DNA of 64,000 nucleotides from Novosphingobium profundi. Lineage in GTDB: Bacteria > Pseudomonadota > Alphaproteobacteria > Sphingomonadales > Sphingomonadaceae. The notes below the pieces were generated by a model. That model was not told where the DNA came from, ran no database searches, and saw nothing but the letters and a program-made list of their open reading frames with translations. Both the position numbers and the translations under genes were made by a program. Positions 16,761 to 25,830 of this stretch are shown here, piece by piece (position 1 is the first letter of the stretch; each line of letters opens with the position of its first letter). The stretch covers positions 1 through 64,000 of the forward strand of contig NZ_JABWCU010000021.1 of NCBI RefSeq assembly GCF_018491765.1, in the 5' to 3' direction.

Positions 16761-16793
16761 ACAAACGTGAAGAGACATTTCCGTTTGTAACGA
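16761..16793 (-). promoter_or_regulatory. ACAAACG-N14-CGTTTGT inverted repeat with TTTGTAACGA motif
   Basis: Upstream of the EF-hand gene. A perfect 7-base inverted repeat (16761-16767, 16782-16788) overlaps the TGTAAC word at 16786-16791. Likely part of the EF-hand promoter and a candidate response-regulator site. Confidence 0.4.
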
Positions 16794-16860
16794 ACCTGCG
16801 CCCCGCCGCCAACAGCACGGGTTCCGGCCGAAAATGGCGCGCATGGCCCCGGGCCGCTCT

Positions 16861-16896
16861 GCAACAATCGGTTACATTGGCCATGATCGGCTGTTG
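16861..16896 (+). promoter_or_regulatory. Inverted repeat GCAACA/TGTTGC enclosing a GTTACATT motif upstream of the RND operon
   Basis: GCAACA (16861-16866) and TGTTGC (16891-16896) flank ATCGGTTACATT, whose complement AATGTAACCGAT nearly matches the motif before the RcnB-like gene. It lies about 80 bases before the RND adaptor start. Confidence 0.4.
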
Positions 16897-16972
16897 CACG
16901 CACCCGCCATTGCCCGGGTCTCGACCTGCACCGGGGCGCGCCGTCGCCCCCCTCCCCGGCCATGGAACCACG

Positions 16973-18085
16973 ATGCCCCCCCTTCGCCCCCTGTTTCCCG
17001 CCAGCGCGCTGTTGCTGCTGCTTGGCGCCTGCTCGCACGACGCGCCCGCCAAGGACGAGCGGCGCCCCGTCGCCGTCCTCACCCTTTCGCGCGAAGCCCA
17101 TAGCTACGAGACGCGCTTTACCGGCACGATCCGCTCGGCCTTCGAAAGCCAGGTCGGCTTCGAGGTCGCCGGACGCATCGTGGCGCGCGCGGTCGAGCCG
17201 GGCGACATGGTGCGCGCGGGCCAGGTGCTGATGCGGCTCGATGCGCAGGACTACGCCCGCGCGCTCGACAGCGCCGAGGCGCAGAGCGCGGCCGCGCGGA
17301 CCGGGGCCGCCACCCAGCGCGCCGACCTCGCCCGTTCGCGCGAACTGCTCGCCAAGGGCTTCATCTCGCCCGCCGAATTTGACCAGAAGCAGGCCGAGAC
17401 CGCGCAGGCTAACGCGCAGTTGCGCGCCGCCGCCGCGCAAGCAGGCACCGCCTCGGCGCAACTGGGCCGCACCACGCTGCGCGCGCCGCGCGCGGGCGTG
17501 GTGACCCAGGTCGAGGGCGAAGTCGGACAGGTCGTGGGCGGCGGCCAGGGCGTGGTCATGCTGGCCGACACGCGCAAAGTGGAGATTGCGGTAGCGCTGC
17601 CCGAAGGCGGCCTCGACCAGGTCCGCCGCGCCGCCGCGCTCAGCGTCAGCAGCTGGAGCCAGCCCGAAAAGCGCTATCCCGCGCACCTCCACTCGATCGC
17701 CGGGGCCGCCGATCCGGCGACGCGCACCTTCGCGGCGCGGGTCACGGTCGACGTGCCGCCCGGCGTGCTGGCGATGGGCGAAAGCGCCGAGCTTCACGTC
17801 GTGTGCGAACCGGCCCGGAGCGGCGATAGCCCGGCGAGCTTCGACGTGCCGCTGAGCGCCGTCGCGCAAGGCCGCGACGCGAAGAACGGCGCGCGCGCGC
17901 AGGTCTGGGTGGTCGACCGCAAGACCCTCACCGTGTCCCCGCGCCCGGTGCGCCTCGGCACGCCGAGCGGCCATACGATCCGCGTCGTCTCGGGCCTTAA
18001 GCCGGGCGAAACCCTCGTCACCGCCGGGGTCCAGCTCCTCCACGCGGGCGAGAAAATCCGCATCGTCGACGTGCCCGCCTCATGA
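16973..18085 (+). CDS. RND efflux pump periplasmic adaptor lipoprotein
   Basis: A 370-residue membrane fusion protein. The ATG at 16973 is chosen because it opens directly into a lipoprotein signal peptide, LLLLLGACSHD, with lipidated Cys20; an upstream ATG at 16877 would bury it. Lipoyl/hairpin features follow (FESQVGFEVAGRIVARAVEPGDMVRAGQ split by an Ala/Gln-rich coiled region, then TTLRAPRAGVVTQ), and a C-terminal membrane-proximal domain ends in LKPGETLVTAGVQLLHAGEKI. It bridges the inner-membrane pump and the outer-membrane channel encoded next, with which it overlaps by four bases. Confidence 0.93.
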   Translation: MPPLRPLFPASALLLLLGACSHDAPAKDERRPVAVLTLSREAHSYETRFTGTIRSAFESQVGFEVAGRIVARAVEPGDMVRAGQVLMRLDAQDYARALDSAEAQSAAARTGAATQRADLARSRELLAKGFISPAEFDQKQAETAQANAQLRAAAAQAGTASAQLGRTTLRAPRAGVVTQVEGEVGQVVGGGQGVVMLADTRKVEIAVALPEGGLDQVRRAAALSVSSWSQPEKRYPAHLHSIAGAADPATRTFAARVTVDVPPGVLAMGESAELHVVCEPARSGDSPASFDVPLSAVAQGRDAKNGARAQVWVVDRKTLTVSPRPVRLGTPSGHTIRVVSGLKPGETLVTAGVQLLHAGEKIRIVDVPAS

Positions 18086-21000
18086 GCGACACCTGCGAAA
18101 ACGCCGCGAAGCCGCGCGACGGCAACTTGTCTCGCTGGGCGCTGGGACACCGCCAGTTCGTCGGCTTCCTCATCGCCGTGGCGAGCGTGGCGGGCCTCCT
18201 CTCCTACCTTTCGCTCGGCCGCAAGGAGGACCCCGAGTTCACCGTCAAGACGATGATGATCACCGTCGGCTGGCCGGGTGCCAGTGCCCAGCAGATGGGC
18301 CAGCAGGTGATCAAGCCGATCGAGACGATGCTGGCCGAGAACATCCCCGAGATCGACTACGTCAAGAGCAAGGCCCTGCCCGGCCGTGCCACGATCAACG
18401 TCACCCTGATCTCGACCGTCAAGAGCAGCCGCATTCCCGACATCTGGTACGACGTGCGCAAGACCGTCACCGACAACCGCGCCGATTTGCCGGGCGGCGT
18501 CGTCGGCCCCGCCTTCAACGACGAGTTCGGCACGACTTACGGCAACATCTACGCCATCACCGGCGAGGGGTTCGGCGAGCCGACCCTGCGCCGCTACGCC
18601 CAGACCCTGCGCGACCGCGTCCAGCAACTGCCCGACGTCGCCAAGACCGAACTTGTCGGCGACCAGGACGAGGCGGTCTACGTGACCTACGACAGCGCGC
18701 GCCTGGCCGGCACCGGGATCACCCCGCAGGCGATCGCCGACGCGCTCGAGGGCACCAACGCGGTCGCGGCCTCGGGCATCGTCGAGGCCGGGCCCGAACG
18801 CGTGCGCCTGCAGGTCAGCGGCGCTTACGACGCGCTCGCCGACATCACGGCCACCCCGATCCTCGTCGACGGGACCAGCGTCCGGCTCGATTCGATCGCG
18901 CGCGTCGAGCGCAAGCCCGTCGATCCGGCGAGCTTCACGATGCGCTTTGGCGGTCACGATGCCGTCGCGGTGGGCATCAGCCTGCGCTCGGACGGCGACG
19001 TTGCGCGGCTGGGCGAGAACTTGCGCGACACCGTCGCGCAGCTCCAGTCCGAGATGCCGCTGGGAATGAGGATCGCGACCGTCTCCGACCAGACCCGCGT
19101 GGTCGACGAATCGGTGGGCGAATTCACCCGTTCGCTGTTCGAGGCGATCGTCATCGTGCTCGCGGTGAACTTCCTCTCGCTCGGCTGGCGGCCGGGGATC
19201 GTCGTCGCCTTGTGCATCCCGCTGGTGCTGGCGATGACCTTCACGGGCATGTTGATGATGGGCATCGACCTCCAGCGCATCTCGCTGGGCGCGCTGATCA
19301 TCGCGCTCGGCCTGCTCGTCGACGATGCGATCATCGTGGTGGAATCGATCGCGACCCATCTCGAGGCGGGCTGGACGCGCCTGCGCGCGGCGGTCAGCGC
19401 CTATACCGTGACCGCCAAGCCGATGCTCATCGGCACGCTGATCACCGTCGCCGGGTTCCTGCCCATCGTGATGAGCCAGGCGACCGCCAGCGAATACGTG
19501 AAATCGCTGTTCCAGGTGATCGCGCTCGCGCTTGTGCTCTCGTGGATCGTCGCGGTGATCTTCACCCCCTACATCGCCTTCCACCTGCTGCCCCAGCGCG
19601 AGAACGCGCGCGAGGACGCGCCCGAGCCCGACGAACAGTACACCGGCCGCTTCTACGCCTGGTTTCGCCGCGTGCTTGAACACTGCCTCACCCACCGCAA
19701 GCTCGTGGTCGGCGTGAGCGCGGCTCTCTTCGTGGCCTCGCTCGCGCTGTTCCAGTTCGCCGTGCCGCGCCAGTTCTTCCCCGCCTCGGACCGGCCTGAA
19801 GTGGTCGTCGACCTCCAGCTTTCGCGCAACGCCAGCTTCGCGCAGACCCAGGCGCTGGCGACGCGCATGGAAGTGCTGCTTGCCGGCGACAGCCGGGTGA
19901 CGTCGGTGACGAGCTACGTCGGTGGCGGTTCGCCGCGCTTCTATCTGCCGCTCAACGTGCAGACCCCCGACCTGACGCTCGCCGAACTGGTGCTCCAGAC
20001 CACCGGCGAGGAGGCGCGCGAGGACGTGATCGCCCATGTGCAGGACCTGCTCGCCACCCGTTTTCCCGAGGTGCGCGGCCGCGTCAGCCGGCTCGAGAAC
20101 GGGCCTTCGGTGGGCCAGCCGGTGCAGTACCGCATCGCAGGCGACGACCTGGCCGCGCTCGAACCCGTCGCCGAGCGGCTCGAGACGCTGCTGCGCCAGG
20201 AGGCGAGCACGCGCGACGTCAATTCCGACCTCGGCGAACCGCTCAAGGCCATCCGCGTGCGCCTCGACCAGGACAAGGTGCGCGCCCTCGGGCTCTCGAC
20301 CAAGACCGTCCAGCAATCGCTCCAGACCGCCCTTTCCGGCGCAGGCACGACGACCTACCGCGACCGCGACCTCGGGCTCGACGTGATCCTGCGCCTCGAC
20401 GAAGCCGAACGCACCGATCCCGCGCGCATCGCCATGCTGCCCATCGCAACCCCGCAAGGCACGGTGCCGCTCGCGCAGCTTGGCCACGTCGAGGCGGCGA
20501 GCGAACCCTCGGTGCTCTACCAGCGCAACGGCCAGCCCACGATCACCGTCTCGGCCGACGTCGAGGGCGAACAGGCGAGCGAACTCACCCGCCGCATCGA
20601 ACCCGAGATCGCGAAGCTGCGCGCGCAGCTGCCTGCGGGCGCCTCGATCGTCCAGGGCGGCTCGCAGGAGCAGAGCGCAATCAGCCAGCGCGCCACCCTG
20701 GCCGCCGTGCCCTATGCCGTCTTCGCGATCGTCGTGCTGCTCATGCTGCAACTCCAGGACGTGCCGCGCATGCTGGTGGTGCTGGCAACGGGGCCGCTGG
20801 CGATGATCGGCGTCGCGCTCATCATGGCCGCCTTCCGCATCCCCTTCGGCTTCGTCGCCATGCTCGGCTCGCTTGCGCTGTTCGGCATGGTGCTGCGCAA
20901 TTCGGTGATCCTGATCGCGCAGATCGACGCGCTCTCCGGCCACGGCCGCACCATGCGCGAGGCGGTGCGCGAAGCCGCCGTCCACCGCCTGCGCCCAATC

Positions 21001-21195
21001 ATGCTGACCGCACTCGCCGCGATCCTCGCGATGATCCCGCTTACCCGCTCGACCTTCTGGGGCCCGATGGCCTGGGCGATCATGGGCGGGCTGATGGTCG
21101 CGACCCTGCTCACCCTCATCGTCCTGCCCGCGCTCTACGAGCTGGTCTTCGACCGCCGCAAGGCCGCCCCGGCCGGAGAGGAGCCCACCCGATGA
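18082..21195 (+). CDS. RND family efflux transporter permease
   Basis: A 1037-residue inner-membrane pump with the usual 12 helices and two large periplasmic loops. SLGRKEDPEFTVKTMMI after the first helix, GALIIALGLLVDDAIIVVE (with the DD proton-relay pair in helix 4) and the late ILIAQIDALS segment are hallmarks of the proton-driven HAE1/AcrB-type drug exporters. The ATG overlaps the adaptor stop, and its own stop overlaps the TolC-like gene, forming a coupled tripartite operon. The DPEF subgroup often handles hydrophobic or aromatic compounds, but the substrate is not determinable here. Confidence 0.94.
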   Translation: MSDTCENAAKPRDGNLSRWALGHRQFVGFLIAVASVAGLLSYLSLGRKEDPEFTVKTMMITVGWPGASAQQMGQQVIKPIETMLAENIPEIDYVKSKALPGRATINVTLISTVKSSRIPDIWYDVRKTVTDNRADLPGGVVGPAFNDEFGTTYGNIYAITGEGFGEPTLRRYAQTLRDRVQQLPDVAKTELVGDQDEAVYVTYDSARLAGTGITPQAIADALEGTNAVAASGIVEAGPERVRLQVSGAYDALADITATPILVDGTSVRLDSIARVERKPVDPASFTMRFGGHDAVAVGISLRSDGDVARLGENLRDTVAQLQSEMPLGMRIATVSDQTRVVDESVGEFTRSLFEAIVIVLAVNFLSLGWRPGIVVALCIPLVLAMTFTGMLMMGIDLQRISLGALIIALGLLVDDAIIVVESIATHLEAGWTRLRAAVSAYTVTAKPMLIGTLITVAGFLPIVMSQATASEYVKSLFQVIALALVLSWIVAVIFTPYIAFHLLPQRENAREDAPEPDEQYTGRFYAWFRRVLEHCLTHRKLVVGVSAALFVASLALFQFAVPRQFFPASDRPEVVVDLQLSRNASFAQTQALATRMEVLLAGDSRVTSVTSYVGGGSPRFYLPLNVQTPDLTLAELVLQTTGEEAREDVIAHVQDLLATRFPEVRGRVSRLENGPSVGQPVQYRIAGDDLAALEPVAERLETLLRQEASTRDVNSDLGEPLKAIRVRLDQDKVRALGLSTKTVQQSLQTALSGAGTTTYRDRDLGLDVILRLDEAERTDPARIAMLPIATPQGTVPLAQLGHVEAASEPSVLYQRNGQPTITVSADVEGEQASELTRRIEPEIAKLRAQLPAGASIVQGGSQEQSAISQRATLAAVPYAVFAIVVLLMLQLQDVPRMLVVLATGPLAMIGVALIMAAFRIPFGFVAMLGSLALFGMVLRNSVILIAQIDALSGHGRTMREAVREAAVHRLRPIMLTALAAILAMIPLTRSTFWGPMAWAIMGGLMVATLLTLIVLPALYELVFDRRKAAPAGEEPTR

Positions 21196-22541
21196 ACCGC
21201 TTTCTCGCCACTTGCGCCGCCGGCGCCCTCTGTGCCCTTGCCCTGCCTGCGCAGGCCACCGACCTGCTCGAGGCCACCGCCGCCGCGCTGCGCCACGATC
21301 CCGACCACGCCGCCGCCCGGGCCGCGCGCGATGCGGGAAACGAGGCCGACGCGCAGGCCCGCGCGCTCAAGCGCCCCGCCGTCCAGGCCCAGGGCGGCTA
21401 CCAGTACGGCCGCACCGAGACCAACGCCCAGCTGCCCGAGGACCTTGATCCCTATTTCTCGGGCAGCCGTTCGGGCAGCCGGGCGAGCGTCGCCGTCCAG
21501 GCGGTGCAGCCGATCTACGACGCCGCCAAGGCCGCACAGGCGACCCAGCTTCACGAAAAGGCGGCGAGCGCGCGCGTGCAGTTCGCGGGCGAGCAGCAGC
21601 AGCTCGTGCTGCGCGTGGCGCAGGCCTATTTCGGGGTGCTTTCGGCCGAAGATTCGCTGACCGCCACCAGGCGCCAGTACGAGGCGGCCGAGGAACAGCG
21701 AAAGAGCGCGCAGGCCCGCTTCGACGCCGGACGCGCGCGCATCACCGACGTGCGCGAGGCCGAGGCGCGGCGCGACCAGAGCAAGGTCGCGAGCATCGCG
21801 GCCGAGACCGACCTCGCGCTTGCCCGGGCCCAGTTCGGCGAACTGACCGGGCTTTCGGGCGAAGGCCTCGAGCGCCCGCGCGCCGATTTCGTCCCCGGCC
21901 TGCCCCCCGTCTCGCTCGACACCGCGACCGCGACGGCGCAGGATCAGGCCCCCGCCGTCCTGGCCGCCGAGCACGCCGCGCGCGCGGCGGGCGCCGACGT
22001 CGACCGCTACAGTCTGGCCGGACGTCCGGTGGTCGAGGGCGTCGCCAGCTATCAGGGCCAGTACCGGCTTGGCGGCGACAGCGGCAACGGCGTGATCCCC
22101 GACCGCATCGAGACCGCCTCGGCCGGAATCCGGGTGACCATCCCGCTCTATACGGGCGGCGGCCTCGCCTCGCAGCGGCGCGAGGCCGAGGCGCTGACGC
22201 TCCAGGCCACGCGCGAACTCGAGGCCGCGCGGCGCGACGCGCGCCTGCAGGCGCAGAAGGCCTGGTATGCGGTCGGCAACGGCGCGCGCCGGATCGCGGC
22301 GCTGGGCACCGCGACCGGCTCGGCCACGGCGCAGGAAGACGCGGCGGCAACCGGGCTCGAAGTCGGCATCCGCACCCAGGAGGACGTGCTCGACGCCCAG
22401 GGACAGAGCATCGGCACCGACCGCGACCGGCTTGGCGCCATCTACGACTACCTGCAGGCGCGCCTCCAGCTCGGCGCGGCCATGGGCCAGCTCGGCGAAG
22501 AGGACGTGCGTGCGCTCGAACGCGACATGCGCGGGGACTGA
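21192..22541 (+). CDS. TolC family outer-membrane efflux channel
   Basis: A 449-residue protein with a signal peptide (cleavage after LPAQA, near residue 22). Two similar halves of long Ala/Gln/Arg-rich helices are interrupted by beta segments; VSLDTATATA and IRVTIPLYTGGGLASQRREAEA mark the start of the second half, as in TolC-type proteins. It completes the RND operon, overlapping the pump gene by four bases. It probably forms the outer-membrane exit duct. Confidence 0.92.
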   Translation: MNRFLATCAAGALCALALPAQATDLLEATAAALRHDPDHAAARAARDAGNEADAQARALKRPAVQAQGGYQYGRTETNAQLPEDLDPYFSGSRSGSRASVAVQAVQPIYDAAKAAQATQLHEKAASARVQFAGEQQQLVLRVAQAYFGVLSAEDSLTATRRQYEAAEEQRKSAQARFDAGRARITDVREAEARRDQSKVASIAAETDLALARAQFGELTGLSGEGLERPRADFVPGLPPVSLDTATATAQDQAPAVLAAEHAARAAGADVDRYSLAGRPVVEGVASYQGQYRLGGDSGNGVIPDRIETASAGIRVTIPLYTGGGLASQRREAEALTLQATRELEAARRDARLQAQKAWYAVGNGARRIAALGTATGSATAQEDAAATGLEVGIRTQEDVLDAQGQSIGTDRDRLGAIYDYLQARLQLGAAMGQLGEEDVRALERDMRGD

Positions 22542-22617
22542 ACGCCAAGGGCAAACAGCGTTAACAGGAAATTCGCCAATGGGCCTGTAAGGAGACGGGG
22601 AATTCTCGGTAGCCCCC

Positions 22618-23799
22618 ATGCAGGTCGATCTCTACACCCTCTACTTCCTTGCCATCGGCACCCTGCTCCTGAGCGCCGCTATGACGCTGTCGGAGCGACA
22701 CGCCCGTCCGCAGCGCAGCCGCGAGCTGCGCCTGTTCGCCGCCGGTTATGCCACGCTGGCGGCGGGCTGCGTGTTCGCGCTCGCGCGCACCCGGCTGCCC
22801 GGCAACTTTGGCGCGCCACTCGCGAACCTGGTGATGATCGGGGGCTATCTCCTCCTGCTCCAGGGCGCGGCGCGGCTGGGCGGACGCGACCGGCGTGCGA
22901 CCGCGCTCGCCGTCTACGCCCTCGTCGCGGGAGCCTGGATCCTCGCCGGACCGGGCAGGCAGGTCCTGCTATGGAACTACCTGAGCGCGCTCCCGATCGC
23001 ATTCGTCAGCGCCCTGACCGCCCGGGAAATCGCGTGCAACGCGGCCTTGCGCGGACTGCGCAGCCGGCGCATCGCGCTCGCCTTCGTGCTGGTGCACGCG
23101 CTGTTCTACGCGGGCCGGGCCCTTCTCCTGCCGGTGCTGGTCGAGCGCTTCGGGTCTGCGCTGCTTCCCCTTTCCAGCAACCTCACGATGTACGAAGGGG
23201 TGCTCTATTCGGTCGGCCTGCCGATGGGTCTGCTCGCCCTGTTGCGCGAGGAGACCCATGGAGAGCTTCTCGCCGGCACGTATAGCGACTATCTCACCAA
23301 GCTCGGCAACCGGCGCTGCTTCTTCGAGCAGGGCGAACGCACGATCCGCGCCAATCCGGCCGGTGCCCGCGTCTTCCTGCTCGCCTTCGACCTCGACCAT
23401 TTCAAGGCGATCAACGACCGCTTCGGCCATGCGACCGGCGATGAGGTGTTGAAGGTGTTCGCGCGCGTTGCTCAGGCGCGGATCGGCGACAGGGCCCTGC
23501 TGGCGCGGCTGGGCGGCGAGGAATTCGCCGCGCTCCTGCCCTGCACCGACGAAGTCGAGGCCGCCGCCCTGGCGCAGGACGTGGTCAGCGGGTTCGCCGA
23601 GGCGGTGCGCGCGCGCGAGGCCGGTCCCGACTTGGCCGCCACCGTCAGCGTCGGACTTGCCGAGCTGGGCGCGGACGGCGCCGAGCTTGCCGCGCTGCTC
23701 TCGGCCGCCGACGCGGCGCTCTACCGGGCCAAATCCGAGGGTCGCAACCGCGTCATGGCCGCCAGCCCCGGCCGCTTGCGCGCCGTGCGCAGCGCCTGA
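22618..23799 (+). CDS. Diguanylate cyclase with membrane N-terminus (GGDEF)
   Basis: A 393-residue protein. The first 200 residues contain about six hydrophobic helices without a recognised ligand domain. A GGDEF domain follows: LTKLGNRRCF, DLDHFKAINDRFGHATGDEVL and the active-site motif ARLGGEEFAALLP. GGEEF is a catalytically competent variant, so cyclic di-GMP synthesis is expected. The inhibitory RxxD site normally five residues before the motif is not in register: RIGD occurs seven residues upstream. It is monocistronic, 76 bases after the efflux operon, with no clear ribosome site at the chosen ATG. Confidence 0.9.
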   Translation: MQVDLYTLYFLAIGTLLLSAAMTLSERHARPQRSRELRLFAAGYATLAAGCVFALARTRLPGNFGAPLANLVMIGGYLLLLQGAARLGGRDRRATALAVYALVAGAWILAGPGRQVLLWNYLSALPIAFVSALTAREIACNAALRGLRSRRIALAFVLVHALFYAGRALLLPVLVERFGSALLPLSSNLTMYEGVLYSVGLPMGLLALLREETHGELLAGTYSDYLTKLGNRRCFFEQGERTIRANPAGARVFLLAFDLDHFKAINDRFGHATGDEVLKVFARVAQARIGDRALLARLGGEEFAALLPCTDEVEAAALAQDVVSGFAEAVRAREAGPDLAATVSVGLAELGADGAELAALLSAADAALYRAKSEGRNRVMAASPGRLRAVRSA

Positions 23800-23809
23800 A
23801 CGTCCCGGT

Positions 23810-24751
23810 CTACCGCGCGAAAGCGTCGGTCGCGCGCACGAGCGCGTCGAGGATGCCCGGCTCGTTGTAGGCGTGGCCCGCGCCCTCGATCATCTCGAAG
23901 CGCGCCTGCGGCCAGGCGCGGTGGAGCGCCCAGGCAGTCTCGGCCGGGCAGGCCATGTCGTAGCGCCCCTGGACGATGACCCCGGGGATCTCGGCCAGAC
24001 GGTGCGCCTCGCGCAGCAACTGGCCCTCTTCGAGCCAGCCGTTGTGGACGAAATAGTGGTTCTCGATCCGCGCGAAGGCGAGCGCGAAATCGTCGCCATC
24101 GTGGGTTGCCGAAAGCGCCGGGTCGGGCAGCAGGCGGATCGTCTCGCCCTCCCACACGCTCCAGGCGCGCGCGGCGGCGAGGCGCGCGGCGTGGTCCTCT
24201 CCGGTCAGGATCGCACGGTAGGCCGCCACCAGGTCGCCGCGCGACTCGGGCGGGATCGGCGCGAGGAAGCGCTCCCACTTGTCGGGATAGATGCGGCTGG
24301 CGCCGTGCTGGTAGTACCAGTCGATCTCGCTCTTGCGGATGGTGAAGATGCCGCGCAGCACCAGTTCGCTCACCCGGTGCGCATGGGCCTGCGCATAGGC
24401 GAGCGCGAGCGTCGATCCCCAGCTCCCGCCGAACACCAGCCAGCGCTCGGCGCCCGTCATCGCGCGCAGGCGCTCGATGTCCTCGACAAGGTGCCAGGTG
24501 GTGTTGCCCTCGAGCCGGGCGTGCGGGGTCGAACGCCCGCAGCCGCGCTGGTCGAACAGCAGGACGTCGTAGCGCGCGGGGTCGAACAGGCGGCGATGCT
24601 CGGGCGAGATGCCACCGCCCGGCCCGCCGTGGAGGAACACCGCGGGCTTCGCGCCGGGCGTGCCCACCCGCTCCCAGTAGACCTGGTGGCCCTCGCCGAC
24701 CTCGAGATGGCCACGGGCGTAAGGTTCGATCGGGGGATAGAGCGTGCGCAT
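23810..24751 (-). CDS. pip: Proline iminopeptidase
   Basis: A 313-residue alpha/beta hydrolase of normal family length. The start MRTLYPPIEPYARG matches the conserved beginning of this family. HGGPGGG (oxyanion region) and DQRGCGRSTPH are diagnostic. The catalytic residues are visible: Ser in GGSWGSTLALAYAQ, Asp in QGRYDMACP and His in GAGHAYNEP. It removes N-terminal proline from peptides in the cytoplasm. It ends eleven bases from the convergent diguanylate cyclase gene and follows a LysR regulator gene on the same strand. Confidence 0.93.
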   Translation of the reverse strand: MRTLYPPIEPYARGHLEVGEGHQVYWERVGTPGAKPAVFLHGGPGGGISPEHRRLFDPARYDVLLFDQRGCGRSTPHARLEGNTTWHLVEDIERLRAMTGAERWLVFGGSWGSTLALAYAQAHAHRVSELVLRGIFTIRKSEIDWYYQHGASRIYPDKWERFLAPIPPESRGDLVAAYRAILTGEDHAARLAAARAWSVWEGETIRLLPDPALSATHDGDDFALAFARIENHYFVHNGWLEEGQLLREAHRLAEIPGVIVQGRYDMACPAETAWALHRAWPQARFEMIEGAGHAYNEPGILDALVRATDAFAR

Positions 24752-24805
24752 GGTCGCCTCATAGCCGCTGGCGCGAGCGGGGGCCAGCGCCCCTGCCACG
24801 ACGCA

Positions 24806-25678
24806 CTAGGCCCCCTCGCTGGCCAGTTCCTCGTCGAGCCAGGCCTCGAAGGCACGGATGATCGGGCGTTCGGCGTGGATCAGCGGGTAGACCAGCGAGT
24901 GGAGCGTCTCGCGGATCGCCGCCTCGGGCAGCGGCGTGACCAGCCGCCCCTCGGCGATTTCGCGCTGGGCGAGCCGCGTCGATTCGAGCGCCACCCCCAA
25001 ACCGTTCGCCGCCGTGGCGATAACCATGAAGCTGCGGTCGAAACGCATCGCGTAGCTTGCGGGCGGGGGGATCCCACAGGCCGCGCACCAGCGCGCCCAG
25101 GTCACCCGGTTGCGATCGCCATTGATGATCGGCAGGCCCAGCACGTCCTCGGGACAGGTGACCCGCTTCGCCAGTTCGGGCGTGCACAGCACGGTCACCG
25201 TCTCTTCGCCCAGTGGCACCGCCTTGACCGGACCGGCGAGCGGGGGGCCGTTGACGATGTCGGCGTCCACCTCGTCGGCGGCGAAGCGCGAATAGTCGGT
25301 GCTCGCGGTGATGCGGATGTCCATGCCCGGATGGCTGGCCAGGAAGCCGGGCAAGCGCGGGGTCAGCCACAATGCGGCGAAGCTGGGCGCGGCGTGAAGG
25401 CGCAGGAACCGCGCGCGCCGCGCCGAGACTTCTTCCAGCCCGCGCCGGATTTCGACGAAGCCCTGCGCGACGTGGCCGTAGAGCGCCTCGCCGTCGGCGT
25501 TGAGGCGCACCTGCCGCGTGCCCCGGTCGAACAGGCGGGTACCCAGGCTGTTCTCGAGCTTGGTGATGGCGTGGCTGACCGCGCTCGGGGTCAGGCCGAG
25601 CTCGTCCGCGGCCATGCGGAACGATCCGTGGCGGGCGGCGGCTTCGAAGACGCTGAGAGGTTGTAACGCGATGGCCAT
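24806..25678 (-). CDS. LysR family regulator of the transketolase operon (GcvA-like)
   Basis: A 290-residue protein. The start MAIALQPLSVFEAAA is chosen as the usual GcvA-type beginning; longer in-frame extensions run into the divergent promoter. The helix-turn-helix is GSFRMAADELGLTPSAVSHA, followed by the linker FDRGTRQVRLNADGEALY and an effector domain. It is divergent from the transketolase operon, and two symmetrical elements between them look like its binding sites. It is the probable regulator of sugar-acid genes at 25831-31663. Confidence 0.92.
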   Translation of the reverse strand: MAIALQPLSVFEAAARHGSFRMAADELGLTPSAVSHAITKLENSLGTRLFDRGTRQVRLNADGEALYGHVAQGFVEIRRGLEEVSARRARFLRLHAAPSFAALWLTPRLPGFLASHPGMDIRITASTDYSRFAADEVDADIVNGPPLAGPVKAVPLGEETVTVLCTPELAKRVTCPEDVLGLPIINGDRNRVTWARWCAACGIPPPASYAMRFDRSFMVIATAANGLGVALESTRLAQREIAEGRLVTPLPEAAIRETLHSLVYPLIHAERPIIRAFEAWLDEELASEGA

Positions 25679-25681
25679 GAG

Positions 25682-25738
25682 TGAATCTGATTCATGATAT
25701 AGTGTGAAAGCGTCATTTGTCACCAACGCAATCACACT
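25682..25738. promoter_or_regulatory. Divergent LysR operator: two inverted repeats
   Basis: TGAATC-T-GATTCA (25682-25694) is a perfect 13-base palindrome of the LysR T-N11-A type, three bases before the LysR start. AGTGTGA (25701-25707) and TCACACT (25732-25738) form a second perfect inverted repeat with a 24-base spacer. Together they fit a LysR recognition and activation site pair. Confidence 0.55.
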
Positions 25739-25830
25739 TGATAGAAGCGGCACGAGATCAGTGAACCTGACGCGCAGAGAGGATCGCCAGCCAAGGCCTG
25801 CGGTTTCCCGGCGCGTCGCGAGGAGAGACC

